Notes under the pieces: generated by a model
What the model was told of the DNA's origin: nothing
The model's database searches: none
Seen by the model: the letters and a program-made list of their open reading frames with translations, nothing else
In this document: piece after piece, positions 41,403 to 51,163 of the stretch
Layout: every line of letters starts with the position of its first letter
Numbering within the stretch: position 1 is the first letter of the stretch
Translations under genes and position numbers: made by a program
DNA from: Amorphus sp040750475
Lineage (GTDB): Bacteria > Pseudomonadota > Alphaproteobacteria > Rhizobiales > Amorphaceae
DNA: 64,000 nt
Direction: 5' to 3'
NCBI RefSeq assembly: GCF_040750475.1
Contig: NZ_JABJVY010000001.1
Coordinates: 1-64,000, forward strand

Positions 41403-42872
41403 TTATGAGGCCATGACCTCCATTGGAAGATCCGGAACCTCGGTTGTTGCGGCCGAGAGGGCCGAAAGAAAGACTTCGCCGATGCCGAGCAGGACCGGGC
41501 GCTCATAGCCGACCTCTGCCACGTCGTCGGCCACGCTGGCGAGCGTGCCGCGCACGATCCGCTCGTCGGGACGGCCCAAGGCCCACCCGGCAACGCTCGG
41601 CGTCGACGGCGGCAGGCCCTTGGCGATGAGCTGCTCGGCAAATTGCGAGCAGGTGCGGCCGCCCATATAGACCACCAGGGTGGTCTCGGGATCGGCAAGG
41701 CCGGTCCAGTCGATCTCCGGCAACTGCCCATCACGCGCATGACCCGTTACGAACCGCACGGAGTGAGCGCAGTCGCGGTGCGTGAGCGACACCCCGAGCT
41801 TCGAGGCCAGCGCGAGCGCGGAGGTGATACCGGGAACCACCTCCACGGCGATGTCGTGACGCGACAACTCGGCGATTTCCTCGCCCGCCCGACCGAAAAT
41901 CATCGGATCGCCGGACTTCAGCCGGACCACATGCTTGCCCTGGCCGGCCAACTTGATCATCAGCGCGTTGATTTCCTCCTGCCGACAGGAGGCGCGGGCG
42001 CCTCGCTTGCCGACCAGAAGCCGCCGCGCCTCCCGGCGGGCAAGCTCCATAACCTCGTCGGAAATCAGATCGTCGAACAGGATCACGTCGGCCGACTGCA
42101 GCGCCCGCATCGCCTTCAGCGTCAGATATTCGGCATCTCCGGGACCTGCCCCGACCAGAGTGACCCGCCCGCCTTGGCTCCCGGCGCCGATATCAGTCGC
42201 GAGGGACTGCAACGTCCCGGCCGCATCGTCGTCCGGCGGCGCACGGAAGGCGAGATCGCAAAACCGCTCCCAGAAACGACGGCGGCCGGCCGGGTCGGCG
42301 ATGCGGTCCGCCACAAACGCGCGACAATCCTTCGCGGCCCGCGCCCAGCCACCGAGATAGGGCGGCACCAGGGCCTCGATCCGCCGACGGATCGCCTGGC
42401 CGAGCACCGGCGCGGCCCCGTCGGTGGAAATGCCGATCACGACCGGCGAGCGGTTAACGATCGAGCCGAACTGGAAATCGCAGAAGTCCGGCTTGTCGAC
42501 GATGTTGACTGCAGCCCCGGCCGTGCGTCCCGCCTCCCGGATCGCCTGAGCTTCCTCCACCGTATCGGCGTCGCCGACGACGATCGCCGCTCCGGCAAGG
42601 TCGTCCGGGCGCCAGCCGCGACGGACCAGGCGGAGCGCCCCCGCGGGCAGAGCCGCAGCCGTTAGCTCCTCCATGTCTTCGCCCGCCTGCGCGGCAAAGA
42701 CGGAGACTTCGGCACCGGCCGCCGCAAGCAGCTCCGCCTTCCAGGCCGCTCCCTCCGAGCCACCGATCACCACGGCCGTTCGGCCAGCGAGATCGAAAAA
42801 GACGGGAAGCTTGGCCAGCGGAGCAATGCGCCCCGGCTTGCGTTCAGACGGCTGTTTGAAGCGAACGGGCAT
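41403..42872 (-). CDS. cysG: Siroheme synthase (multifunctional CysG)
   Basis: A 489-residue bifunctional protein. The N-terminal third is the precorrin-2 dehydrogenase/ferrochelatase domain with a dinucleotide fold near VVIGGSEGAAWKAELL. The rest is uroporphyrinogen-III C-methyltransferase with VTLVGAGPGDAEYLTLKA near residue 237 and VVPGITSALALASKLG. It makes the siroheme needed by NirB. The start follows GGAGGATC and overlaps the 3' end of nasA by 29 bases. It is the last gene of the nitrate operon, a common position in nitrate-assimilating Alphaproteobacteria. Confidence 0.93.
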   Translation of the reverse strand: MPVRFKQPSERKPGRIAPLAKLPVFFDLAGRTAVVIGGSEGAAWKAELLAAAGAEVSVFAAQAGEDMEELTAAALPAGALRLVRRGWRPDDLAGAAIVVGDADTVEEAQAIREAGRTAGAAVNIVDKPDFCDFQFGSIVNRSPVVIGISTDGAAPVLGQAIRRRIEALVPPYLGGWARAAKDCRAFVADRIADPAGRRRFWERFCDLAFRAPPDDDAAGTLQSLATDIGAGSQGGRVTLVGAGPGDAEYLTLKAMRALQSADVILFDDLISDEVMELARREARRLLVGKRGARASCRQEEINALMIKLAGQGKHVVRLKSGDPMIFGRAGEEIAELSRHDIAVEVVPGITSALALASKLGVSLTHRDCAHSVRFVTGHARDGQLPEIDWTGLADPETTLVVYMGGRTCSQFAEQLIAKGLPPSTPSVAGWALGRPDERIVRGTLASVADDVAEVGYERPVLLGIGEVFLSALSAATTEVPDLPMEVMAS

Positions 42873-45510
42873 GGATGATCCTCCGGATCTCCGCGCGGCA
42901 GGAGCCGCAGTTGGTTCCGGCCTTCAAGGCCGTTCCGACGGCCTCGACGCTCGTCGCCGCGCCGGATCGAACCAGCGCGTCGATCTGGTTGATGCCGACG
43001 TCGAAGCACGAGCAGACGATCGCGCCCGAGTCCGGCACTTCGCCGCGCGGACGCCCCGCCAAAACACCGAGCCGCTCCTGCGGCGACTCGAACGTCTCGG
43101 AGAGGGCGCCGGCGACGAAGCTGCGCGAGACCGACACCGGCTCAGGCGCCACGAACAGCGCCCCAACGAGCCGGTCGCCGGAAAACGCCGCCAACCTGTG
43201 ATGTCCGGAGCGCGCGTCCTGAACCGCGAGCACCTCGTCGTCGGCCAGCGGCAGCCCGAGCAGCGAGGCAAGCAGCCCGCGCCAGCTTTCAGGATCCGCC
43301 GATCCGGCGAGTTCCGCCCGGTAGCCGCCACGCGCCCTGGCAACGGCCCAGTAGTCGCAGGCGCCGAGCTTGGGCCGACCTCGCGTGACGGCGAAGCCGT
43401 ACCAGCGGACGGGAAACGGTCCGACCCGCACCCTTGCAGACTTCAGGGCCGGCTGGCCCGAGACCGGATCGGTCGTTGCGGTAACCAGGCTGTCGACACG
43501 TGCGGCGCTCGCCGTCCGACCGTTCCAGTGCATCGGCACGAAGACCGTTCCCGGCCGCTGCGCCTCGGTGACCAGCGCCCGCACGACGATCCGCCCTTCA
43601 AGGCTTTCGACCCGAACGAGGCTCGCCGGCGCAATCGCAGCCGTGGCGGCATCATCGGGATGGATCTCGACATAGGGTTCCGCAATGTGGCTCGACAGGC
43701 GCGGCGAGCGGCCGGTGCGGGTCATGGTGTGCCATTGGTCGCGCACCCGGCCGGTGTTGAGCACCAGCGGATAGTCCGGATCGTCTGTAGACGACGCAGC
43801 CGGCGTCGGTACGAACCGGGCGCGGCCATCGGGCGTGAAGAAATGCCCATCACTCCCAAACCGCACCCGGCGGGTTGCGTCGCGGCGCACCGGCCACCTC
43901 ACCGGCCCCAACTCGTGATATCCTGCGGCATCGAGCCCGGACAGTCCGCCGATGTCGAAGGCGCGCGTACCTTCATTCTCAAAGCCTGACAGGGCGGCGT
44001 GCTCGGCGAAGATCTCGCCGGCGGTTGCGTAGGGGAACGCTGCGGCAAAGCCCATCCGCCGGGCAACTTCCGTGACGATCCACCAGTCGGGACGCACCTC
44101 GCCGGGAAGGTCGAGAAAGGCCCGCTGACGCGAGATCATCCGCTCGGAGTTGGTAACGGTGCCATCCTTCTCGCCCCATCCCGCCGCAGGCAGCAGAATA
44201 TCGGCATAGGCCGCGGTGTCGGTGTCCGGCAGAACGTCGGAGACCACCACGAACGGGCACGCCTCCAGCGCCTCCCGCACCAGATCGGCCTCCGGCATCG
44301 AGACAACCGGATTGGTCGCCATGATCCAAAGCGCCTTGATTCGGCCATCGCGAACCGCGCGGAACAGCTCTACTGCCTTCGGTCCGGCATGGTCGGCGAT
44401 GCGGCCGCTGCCCCAGAAGCGGGAGACCCGATCGCGATCGGCGACGTTCTCCAGTTCCATGTGCGCGGCAAGCTGGTTCGACAGGCCACCGACTTCGCGC
44501 CCACCCATCGCGTTGGGTTGGCCGGTTACCGAAAACGGCCCCATGCCCCGCTTGCCGATACGACCGGTCAGGAGATGACAGTTGAGGATCGCGTTCACCT
44601 TGTCGGTTCCCGCCGACGATTGGTTCACGCCCTGAGAAAAGACGGTCACGACCTTATTCGTCGCCGAAAACAGCGCGTAAAACGTCCTCAGCTCGATGGG
44701 ACCGAGGCCGGTCGCCCGAGCGACGTTCGCGATATCGCCATATGCGGCGGCAAGGGCGTCCCCGAGGCCAGAGGCATGCGCGCCGACGAACGCCGTATCG
44801 ATCGCCCCGGCCTCGGAGAGATGGGTCAAAAGACCGTTGAAAAGGGCAACGTCAGAGCCCGGCGCGATCGCAAGGTGCAGGTCGGCCTCGACGGCAGTCG
44901 CGGTGCGGCGCGGATCGACGATCACCAATTGGGCGCCGGTCTTCTCGCGCGCCGCCATCAGGCGCTGATAGAGCACGGGATGGCACCAGGCGAGGTTGGA
45001 GCCGACAAGGACGACGAGATCGGCGGTCTCGACGTCCTGATAGGTGCCGGGAACGATATCCGCCCCGAAGGCGCGGCGGTGCCCGGCCACGGCGGAGGCC
45101 ATGCACAGGCGGGAGTTGGTGTCGATGTTCGCCGAGCCGATGAAGCCTTTCATCAGCTTGTTGGCGACATAGTAGTCCTCGGTCAGAAGCTGGCCGGACA
45201 CATAGAAGGCCACGGAATCCGGACCATCTTCGACGATTGCCTCGGAAAAGCCGGAGGCGACCCGATCAAGCGCAGCCTCCCACCCCGTCCGCCGGCCGTC
45301 GACGTGCGGATGGAGCAGCCGCCCCTCAAGCCCCACTGTTTCGTCAAGCGCCATCCCCTTGGAGCACAGCCGGCCAAAATTGGCCGGGTGGGTGGGATCG
45401 CCGGAGATCTCGACGCCACCGTCGGCGCGTGGGGTCGCCAACACACCGCAACCGACCCCGCAATAGGCGCAGGTGGTCCGAACCGTGGTGTCGGTGCGTG
45501 CCGCGTCCAT
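42844..45510 (-). CDS. nasA: Assimilatory nitrate reductase catalytic subunit
   Basis: An 888-residue molybdopterin enzyme that reduces nitrate to nitrite in the cytoplasm. The N-terminal [4Fe-4S] motif is CAYCGVGCG with the last Cys in LCSKGM. Molybdopterin-binding regions follow (SGQLLTEDYYVANK, NSRLCMASAV, NTGRVRDQWHTMT). The C-terminus adds a BFD-like [2Fe-2S] domain with CSCFDVG and TNCGSC, a form known for some NasA proteins. It lies between the nitrite channel gene and cysG, and the product nitrite is used by NirBD. Confidence 0.94.
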   Translation of the reverse strand: MDAARTDTTVRTTCAYCGVGCGVLATPRADGGVEISGDPTHPANFGRLCSKGMALDETVGLEGRLLHPHVDGRRTGWEAALDRVASGFSEAIVEDGPDSVAFYVSGQLLTEDYYVANKLMKGFIGSANIDTNSRLCMASAVAGHRRAFGADIVPGTYQDVETADLVVLVGSNLAWCHPVLYQRLMAAREKTGAQLVIVDPRRTATAVEADLHLAIAPGSDVALFNGLLTHLSEAGAIDTAFVGAHASGLGDALAAAYGDIANVARATGLGPIELRTFYALFSATNKVVTVFSQGVNQSSAGTDKVNAILNCHLLTGRIGKRGMGPFSVTGQPNAMGGREVGGLSNQLAAHMELENVADRDRVSRFWGSGRIADHAGPKAVELFRAVRDGRIKALWIMATNPVVSMPEADLVREALEACPFVVVSDVLPDTDTAAYADILLPAAGWGEKDGTVTNSERMISRQRAFLDLPGEVRPDWWIVTEVARRMGFAAAFPYATAGEIFAEHAALSGFENEGTRAFDIGGLSGLDAAGYHELGPVRWPVRRDATRRVRFGSDGHFFTPDGRARFVPTPAASSTDDPDYPLVLNTGRVRDQWHTMTRTGRSPRLSSHIAEPYVEIHPDDAATAAIAPASLVRVESLEGRIVVRALVTEAQRPGTVFVPMHWNGRTASAARVDSLVTATTDPVSGQPALKSARVRVGPFPVRWYGFAVTRGRPKLGACDYWAVARARGGYRAELAGSADPESWRGLLASLLGLPLADDEVLAVQDARSGHHRLAAFSGDRLVGALFVAPEPVSVSRSFVAGALSETFESPQERLGVLAGRPRGEVPDSGAIVCSCFDVGINQIDALVRSGAATSVEAVGTALKAGTNCGSCRAEIRRIIHARSLQTAV

Positions 45511-45600
45511 TGCCGGTCTCCGGTTCGGGTTGACTAAAAGGCGGGTGAAGAGGAGCGCGCCGCCGCGACCGCGCGGTCCGGCGACGCGCCTTCGCGGTGG

Positions 45601-46446
45601 CTATTCTGCCGGTTCAGCGATGCTATCCATCGTCTCTTCGGAGCGGTGCTTCGGCGCTTTGACGTAATGGGTGGAGTAGAGCGTCAGGCCGACGAAGGTC
45701 ACACCGCCGATGAGGTTGCCGACTACGGTCGGAATTTCGTTCCAGATCAGGTAGTCGGCGAAAGAAAAATTGCCGCCGAGCATCAGTCCGGAGGGAAACA
45801 GGAACATGTTCACCACCGAATGCTCGAAGCCCATGTAGAAGAACACCATGATCGGCATCCACATGGCGATGACCTTGCCGGATACCGAGGTGGACATCAT
45901 CGCCGCGACGACGCCGGTGGAGACCATCCAGTTGCAGAGCACACCGCGGATGAAAAGCGTCAGCATGCCGGCCGCGCCATGGTCCGCGTAGCCGACGGTG
46001 CGCCCCTCCCCGATATGGCCGATGGTTTGGCCAACGGCGTTGGGCGCCTCGGAGAAGCCGTAGGTGAAGATGATCGCCATGAAGACGGCCACGGTCAGCG
46101 CCCCGGCAAAGTTGCCGACGAAGACGAGACCCCAATTGCGCAAGACGCCGTTGACGGTCACGCCGTTGCGTCGGTCTAGCAGCGCGAGGGGAACCAGGGT
46201 GAAGACCCCTGTGAGAAGATCAAATCCGAGGAGATAGAGCAGGCAGAACCCGACCGGGAACAGAACGGCACCGATCAGCGGTTCGCCGGTCTGGACGGTG
46301 ATGGTGACGGCGAAGGCGGCGGCAAGCGCAAGGATGGCACCGGCCATATAGGCTCGGATCACCGTATCCTTGGCGTTCATGAAGACCTTGGATTCCCCGG
46401 CGTCGACCATTTTGGCCACGAACTCCGTGGGGGCGAGATAAGACAT
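45601..46446 (-). CDS. Formate/nitrite transporter family channel
   Basis: A 281-residue membrane protein of the FNT family with six helices. The pore segment FEHSVVNMFLFP with the central His is intact, and the family AGALTVAVF and GVLCNWMV regions are present. In this operon it most likely moves nitrite across the inner membrane, as NirC does, for uptake or for relief of excess. It lies between nirD and nasA. Formate transport is possible for the family but does not fit the neighbours. Confidence 0.9.
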   Translation of the reverse strand: MSYLAPTEFVAKMVDAGESKVFMNAKDTVIRAYMAGAILALAAAFAVTITVQTGEPLIGAVLFPVGFCLLYLLGFDLLTGVFTLVPLALLDRRNGVTVNGVLRNWGLVFVGNFAGALTVAVFMAIIFTYGFSEAPNAVGQTIGHIGEGRTVGYADHGAAGMLTLFIRGVLCNWMVSTGVVAAMMSTSVSGKVIAMWMPIMVFFYMGFEHSVVNMFLFPSGLMLGGNFSFADYLIWNEIPTVVGNLIGGVTFVGLTLYSTHYVKAPKHRSEETMDSIAEPAE

Positions 46447-46538
46447 GGCTGGTACTCCCGATGGTGGAGGTGCTTGTTGTGGCCGGCGACATTTCCGTGC
46501 GGCGGCCTCGGGCCCTCGGGCGTTTCCTCAATCTTCTC

Positions 46539-46907
46539 TCAGGCGGGTTCGCTCTCCGGTTCAGGCCGCCTGAACTCAGCCGAACTCGGTTCCAATGACA
46601 GCTCGATTGCGTGCGACGCCGGATCGATCCGGACGGAAAACGCGCGCGTGCGGCCGTTGTCCGGCCCTTCCATCTCGCCCGTCGCAAGCGAGATCACAGC
46701 GTTGTGGAGGGGACAGGTCACCGATCTGTCGTGGACGATCCCCTGGGAGAGCGGCCCGTCCTTGTGCGGGCAGCGGTCTTCCAGGGCGTAGACCTCGTCA
46801 TCCGCCGCGCGGAACACGGCCACGCGGCCGAACGGGGTCAGCACGCAGCGCGCGCCCAAGCGCGGAACGTCGTCGAGGTGCCCGATCCTGTGCCAGCGCT
46901 CTGTCAT
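46539..46907 (-). CDS. nirD: Nitrite reductase small subunit NirD
   Basis: A 122-residue Rieske-type small subunit of the NADH-dependent assimilatory nitrite reductase. Both Rieske motifs are complete (CPHKDGP and CPLHNAV), so this form should carry a [2Fe-2S] cluster, unlike the NirD proteins that lost the ligands. Its start codon overlaps the stop of nirB in ATGA, which couples the two subunits. Confidence 0.92.
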   Translation of the reverse strand: MTERWHRIGHLDDVPRLGARCVLTPFGRVAVFRAADDEVYALEDRCPHKDGPLSQGIVHDRSVTCPLHNAVISLATGEMEGPDNGRTRAFSVRIDPASHAIELSLEPSSAEFRRPEPESEPA

Positions 46908-49354
46908 TCGGCAGCCTCCTGGAGGGTGAGATCCGCAAGCGGGGCGAACTCGTGGGCGTCGCGGCCTTTGGTCCGCTCCTGCCAGGGATCGGCCTGTGAA
47001 TAGCGCTGGGAAAAGACGAAGCGGTCGAACAGAGCCCGCCGGTTCTCAAGGTCTTCCATCACCTGGGCCTGGATGGTCTCCAGCCCGACCCGCGCCATCC
47101 ACTTGTAGATCCGCTCCAGATACCAGCCCTGTTCGCGGTAGAGCTGCACGACGGCGACGATCGCCTCGAAGGCATCGTCTTCCGTGGCAACCTTGCCGAG
47201 GAGTTCCGTGCCCTTGATGTCGAGGCCGGCGGCACCGCCGATCTGGATTTCGTAGCCGCTGTCGACGCACACCACGCCGACATCCTTGCAGGTCGCCTCG
47301 GCGCAGTTGCGGGGGCAGCCGGACACGGCCATCTTCACCTTGGCCGGGGTCCACGAGCCCCACATGAACTTTTCGACCCGAATGCCGAGCCCGGTGGAGT
47401 CCTGCGTGCCGAAGCGACACCAATCAGTTCCCACGCACGTCTTCACGGTGCGCAGCGCCTTACCGTAAGCGTGGCCCGACACGAGCCCGGCGGCGTTGAG
47501 ATCGGCCCACACCGCCGGCAGGTCTTCCTTGCGCACACCGAGCATGTCGATGCGCTGCCCGCCCGTGCACTTCACGGTCGGGATCTCGAACTTGTCGACC
47601 ACATCGGCGATCGCGCGCAGCTCCTGCGCACTGGTCACACCGCCCCACATGCGCGGAACCACGGAGTAGGTACCGTCGCGCTGAATGTTGGCGTGCACGC
47701 GCTCGTTGATGAACCGGGACTGCTGGTCGTCGACATATTCGCCCGGCCAGGTGGCAACCAGATAGTAGTTCAACGCCGGTCGGCACTTGGCGCAGCCGTT
47801 CGCGGTCGCCCACTCCAGCTCCTGCATGACGGCCGGGATCGATTTCAACTCCTTGGCCACGATCAGCCGGCGGACCTCGCCATGGCCGAGATCTGTGCAC
47901 CCGCACATCGGCTTGATGGCCGCCGGATCGTAGGCGTCGCCCAGCGCGAGCGAGAGCAGTTGCTCGACCAGCCCGGTGCACGTGCCGCAACTGTTGGAGG
48001 CCTTGGTATGGCTGCGAACGTCCTCCAAAGATGACAGCTCCTTGTCGGCGATCGCGGAGACGATGTCGCCCTTGCAAATGCCGTTGCAGCCGCAGATCTC
48101 CGCGCTATCCGGCAAGGCTGCAACGGCCGCCGTAGGGTCCAGCGGCGCCCCTCCGGCATAGGCGCTGCCGAAGATCAAGGTCTCGCGCAGCTCGGTCACA
48201 TCGGCCTTCTCCTTCAACAGGTCGAAGAACCAGACGCCGTCGGAGGTGTCGCCGTAGAGCACGGCCCCGACGATCCGATCGTTCTCGATGACCAGGCGCT
48301 TGTAGATCGACCGCGACGCATCGCGCAGGACGATCTCCTCGCGATCATCGCCCTCCGCGAAATCGCCGGCGGAGAACAGGTTGATGCCAGTGACCTTGAG
48401 CTTGGTCGACGTCACGGCCCCCACGAAAGTGGCCTCCGCCTCGCCGCACAAACGCGCCGCGGCGACCTTCGCCATCTCGTAGAGCGGCGCCACCAGCCCG
48501 TAGCAGGTACCGCGATGCTCCACGCATTCGCCGATGGCGAGGATGTCGGGGTCCGAGGTCTGCAGGCGATCGTCGACGACGACGCCGCGCCCCACCTCAA
48601 GCTCGGCGGACTTCGCCAGCGTGGCGTTCGGGCGGATGCCGACGGCCATCACCACCAGGTCGGCGTCAAGCTCGGTGTCGTCGTCGAGAAGCACGCTTTC
48701 GACGTGGCGGCCGCCCTGGATCGCCTTGGTATTGGCCCGCGTGATCACCCGGATGCCGCGGCTCTCCAGCTCCTTCTGCAGGAGATAGCCGGCCGAGGGG
48801 TCGAGCTGGCGTTCCATCAGGGTGGGGGCGAGATGAAGCACGGTCACGTCCATGCCGCGACCGTTGAGACCGGCGGCCGCTTCCAGCCCGAGCAAGCCGC
48901 CGCCGATGACCACGGCCTTGCCGCCGTTCGCCGCCGCCGCCGTCATGCTTTCCACGTCATCGAGATCGCGGAAGGAAATCACTTCCGGGAGGTCGTGCCC
49001 CGGAAGCGGGATCATGACCGGATCCGAGCCGGTGGCGAGCACCAGCTTGTCGTAGGGCGTGACGGCCCCATCATCGGCAGTGACGGTCTTCGCCGCGCGG
49101 TCGATCCCGACGATCTTGCGGCCAGAGACCAGCGTCACGCCGTTTTCGTCGTACCAGTCCTCATCGTGGATGAGGATGTCTTCGAACCGCTTGTCCCCGG
49201 CGAGCACCGGCGACAGCATGATCCGGTTGTAGTTCACCCGTGGTTCCGCACCGAACAGCGTAACGTCGTAGCGGTCCCGATCGGTTTCCGTCAGGTGTTC
49301 GAGAAGTCGGCCGGCGGCCATCCCATTGCCGACGACCACGAGCTTATCGGTCAT
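46904..49354 (-). CDS. nirB: Nitrite reductase [NAD(P)H] large subunit
   Basis: An 816-residue enzyme that reduces nitrite to ammonium with NADH. The order is a FAD/NAD domain (VVVGNGMAAG at the start), a BFD-like domain with CGCNGICKGD and a second CGCTDLGHGE segment, and then the siroheme and [4Fe-4S] domain with TCVGTDWC and SGCPRNCAEATC. The start at 49354 precedes the Rossmann motif directly; the longer frame to 49399 has no merit. It forms a complex with NirD and needs siroheme from CysG, all in the same operon. Confidence 0.94.
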   Translation of the reverse strand: MTDKLVVVGNGMAAGRLLEHLTETDRDRYDVTLFGAEPRVNYNRIMLSPVLAGDKRFEDILIHDEDWYDENGVTLVSGRKIVGIDRAAKTVTADDGAVTPYDKLVLATGSDPVMIPLPGHDLPEVISFRDLDDVESMTAAAANGGKAVVIGGGLLGLEAAAGLNGRGMDVTVLHLAPTLMERQLDPSAGYLLQKELESRGIRVITRANTKAIQGGRHVESVLLDDDTELDADLVVMAVGIRPNATLAKSAELEVGRGVVVDDRLQTSDPDILAIGECVEHRGTCYGLVAPLYEMAKVAAARLCGEAEATFVGAVTSTKLKVTGINLFSAGDFAEGDDREEIVLRDASRSIYKRLVIENDRIVGAVLYGDTSDGVWFFDLLKEKADVTELRETLIFGSAYAGGAPLDPTAAVAALPDSAEICGCNGICKGDIVSAIADKELSSLEDVRSHTKASNSCGTCTGLVEQLLSLALGDAYDPAAIKPMCGCTDLGHGEVRRLIVAKELKSIPAVMQELEWATANGCAKCRPALNYYLVATWPGEYVDDQQSRFINERVHANIQRDGTYSVVPRMWGGVTSAQELRAIADVVDKFEIPTVKCTGGQRIDMLGVRKEDLPAVWADLNAAGLVSGHAYGKALRTVKTCVGTDWCRFGTQDSTGLGIRVEKFMWGSWTPAKVKMAVSGCPRNCAEATCKDVGVVCVDSGYEIQIGGAAGLDIKGTELLGKVATEDDAFEAIVAVVQLYREQGWYLERIYKWMARVGLETIQAQVMEDLENRRALFDRFVFSQRYSQADPWQERTKGRDAHEFAPLADLTLQEAAE

Positions 49355-49420
49355 CTTGCTTACTCCGCTGCCGTAGGGTCGCTGCAAGCTGCTGCGCACG
49401 CTTCGATCATTGGGGGTCTC

Positions 49421-51151
49421 CTATTCCGCAGCCGCCACGGCCGGGCGGCGCGCGGCGCGCTTGGCCCTGATTTGGTCGAGATGCTCCGGCGTGGGATCGG
49501 CGCCACCTTCGTAGGCTTCCAGGAACTCCAGAAGCTCCTCGCGATAGGCGTAGAAATCGGGATGTTCGATCAGCGCCTTGCGGTCGCGAGGGCGCGGCAG
49601 GTCGATCTCCATGACCTTGCCAATCCGGGCGTGAGGACCGTTGGTCATCATCACCACGCGATCGGCGAGCAGGATCGCCTCGTCGACGTCATGAGTGACG
49701 CAGATCGCCGTCACGCTGGAGCGCTTCCACACGTCCATCAGCACGTCCTGCAACTCCCAGCGGGTCAGGCTGTCGAGCATGCCGAACGGCTCGTCGAGGA
49801 GAAGGAGCTTGGGGGACAGCGCGAAGGCGCGGGCAATGCCGACGCGCTGCTTCATGCCGTTGGAAAGGTCGGCGGCCCGGCGATCCATGGCGTCGGCGAG
49901 GCCGACCCGCGTGAGGTAATACGCGACCACCTCGCGCCGCTCCGCCGCGCTGGCCTTGGGATAGACCCGGTCGACGCCCATCGCCACGTTTTCCCGGGCG
50001 GTCAGCCACGGAAACAGCGAGGGCGATTGGAAGACCACGGCCCGCTCGGGCCCCGCGCCATCGACCTCGCGGCCATCGAGCACGATCCCCCCACCGCTCA
50101 CATCGGCGAGACCGGCGGCCATATTGAGCACGGTCGACTTGCCGCAACCGGAATGGCCGATCAGCGAGACGAACTCGCCCTTTTGCATTTTCAGATCGAA
50201 GCCATCCACGACCGTGAGCGGACCGTCCTTGGTCGGGAAGGTCTTTCGCACGCCGGAGAATTCGACGAAACGCTCCTCGATCGGCGATGCGGCGGCGGCG
50301 CGATAGGCCTTCGGAGGGCCTCCGGCTGCCGCGAGCGAGACGACTTTCGGCACGTCCAGCTCCGTAGCGCTCTCCGCTCCGCTGCCCGCCTCGTCGAGAT
50401 AGCGAATGATGTCGACGCGCAGCCGCCGGAACGCCGGATCGTGGTTGAGCTCCGCCCGGTCGCGCGGGCGCGGCAGATCCACCTCGAAGTCGGGACCGAG
50501 CGTGGCGTTCGGGCCCGGATTGAGCGGGATCACCCGATCGGCGAGCAGGATCGCCTCGTCGACGTCGTTGGTGATCAGAACGAAGGTCCGCCTTTCCCGC
50601 GCGCAGATGTCGGTAAGCTCGTCCTGCAGCTTGGAGCGGGTGAGCGCGTCCAGCGCCGACAACGGCTCGTCGAGCAGCAGCAGCTCCGGCTGCATGGCGA
50701 GCGCCCGGGCGACGGCAACGCGCTGGCGCATGCCGCCTGAGAGCTCGGCCGGACGCCGGTCGCGGGCGTGCGACAAGCCCACCATCTCGACATAGGCGTC
50801 GACGAGCGCTTTGCGCTCCGCACCGCCCTTCTTGGCGAAGATCGCGTCGACCGCCAACTCGACATTGCCGGTGACCGTCAGCCACGGCATCAGCGAATAG
50901 GACTGGAACACCACGCCGCGCTCGGGAGACGGTCCGCTCACCGGCTTGCCGCGAAAGATCACCTCGCCGGCGTCCGGCGCCACCAAACCGGCGATCGTGG
51001 AGACGAGCGTGGTCTTGCCGGATCCGGAGTAGCCGACGATCGCGACGAACTCGCCTTGCTCGACTCTCAGGTCGATCCCGCCCAGGACCGGATTGCGATC
51101 GGGTCCGCTGCCGTAGGCCTTGGTCACGGATTTGAGCTCTAGAAGGGCCAT
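49421..51151 (-). CDS. Nitrate ABC transporter ATPase, two fused ABC domains
   Basis: A 576-residue protein with two complete ABC domains in tandem, where cyanobacterial NrtC and NrtD are separate. Domain 1: Walker A 40-47 (GYSGSGKT), signature LSGGMRQR 137-144, Walker B near 160, and Asn195 where the switch His is expected (ITNDVDEA). Domain 2: Walker A 332-339 (GHSGCGKS), signature LSNGMKQR 429-436, switch His487 (VTHDVDEA). Thus one composite ATP site keeps all consensus residues and the other has both an altered signature and no switch His. It works with NrtB and NrtA. No extra NrtA-like regulatory domain is attached. Confidence 0.9.
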   Translation of the reverse strand: MALLELKSVTKAYGSGPDRNPVLGGIDLRVEQGEFVAIVGYSGSGKTTLVSTIAGLVAPDAGEVIFRGKPVSGPSPERGVVFQSYSLMPWLTVTGNVELAVDAIFAKKGGAERKALVDAYVEMVGLSHARDRRPAELSGGMRQRVAVARALAMQPELLLLDEPLSALDALTRSKLQDELTDICARERRTFVLITNDVDEAILLADRVIPLNPGPNATLGPDFEVDLPRPRDRAELNHDPAFRRLRVDIIRYLDEAGSGAESATELDVPKVVSLAAAGGPPKAYRAAAASPIEERFVEFSGVRKTFPTKDGPLTVVDGFDLKMQKGEFVSLIGHSGCGKSTVLNMAAGLADVSGGGIVLDGREVDGAGPERAVVFQSPSLFPWLTARENVAMGVDRVYPKASAAERREVVAYYLTRVGLADAMDRRAADLSNGMKQRVGIARAFALSPKLLLLDEPFGMLDSLTRWELQDVLMDVWKRSSVTAICVTHDVDEAILLADRVVMMTNGPHARIGKVMEIDLPRPRDRKALIEHPDFYAYREELLEFLEAYEGGADPTPEHLDQIRAKRAARRPAVAAAE

Positions 51152-51163
51152 GGCCTCACCTCC

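Noticed and set aside
48515..50740. A 741-residue plus-strand open frame opposite nirB and the nitrate ATPase
   Set aside because: It spans parts of two clear minus-strand genes and their gap, and has no recognisable domain.
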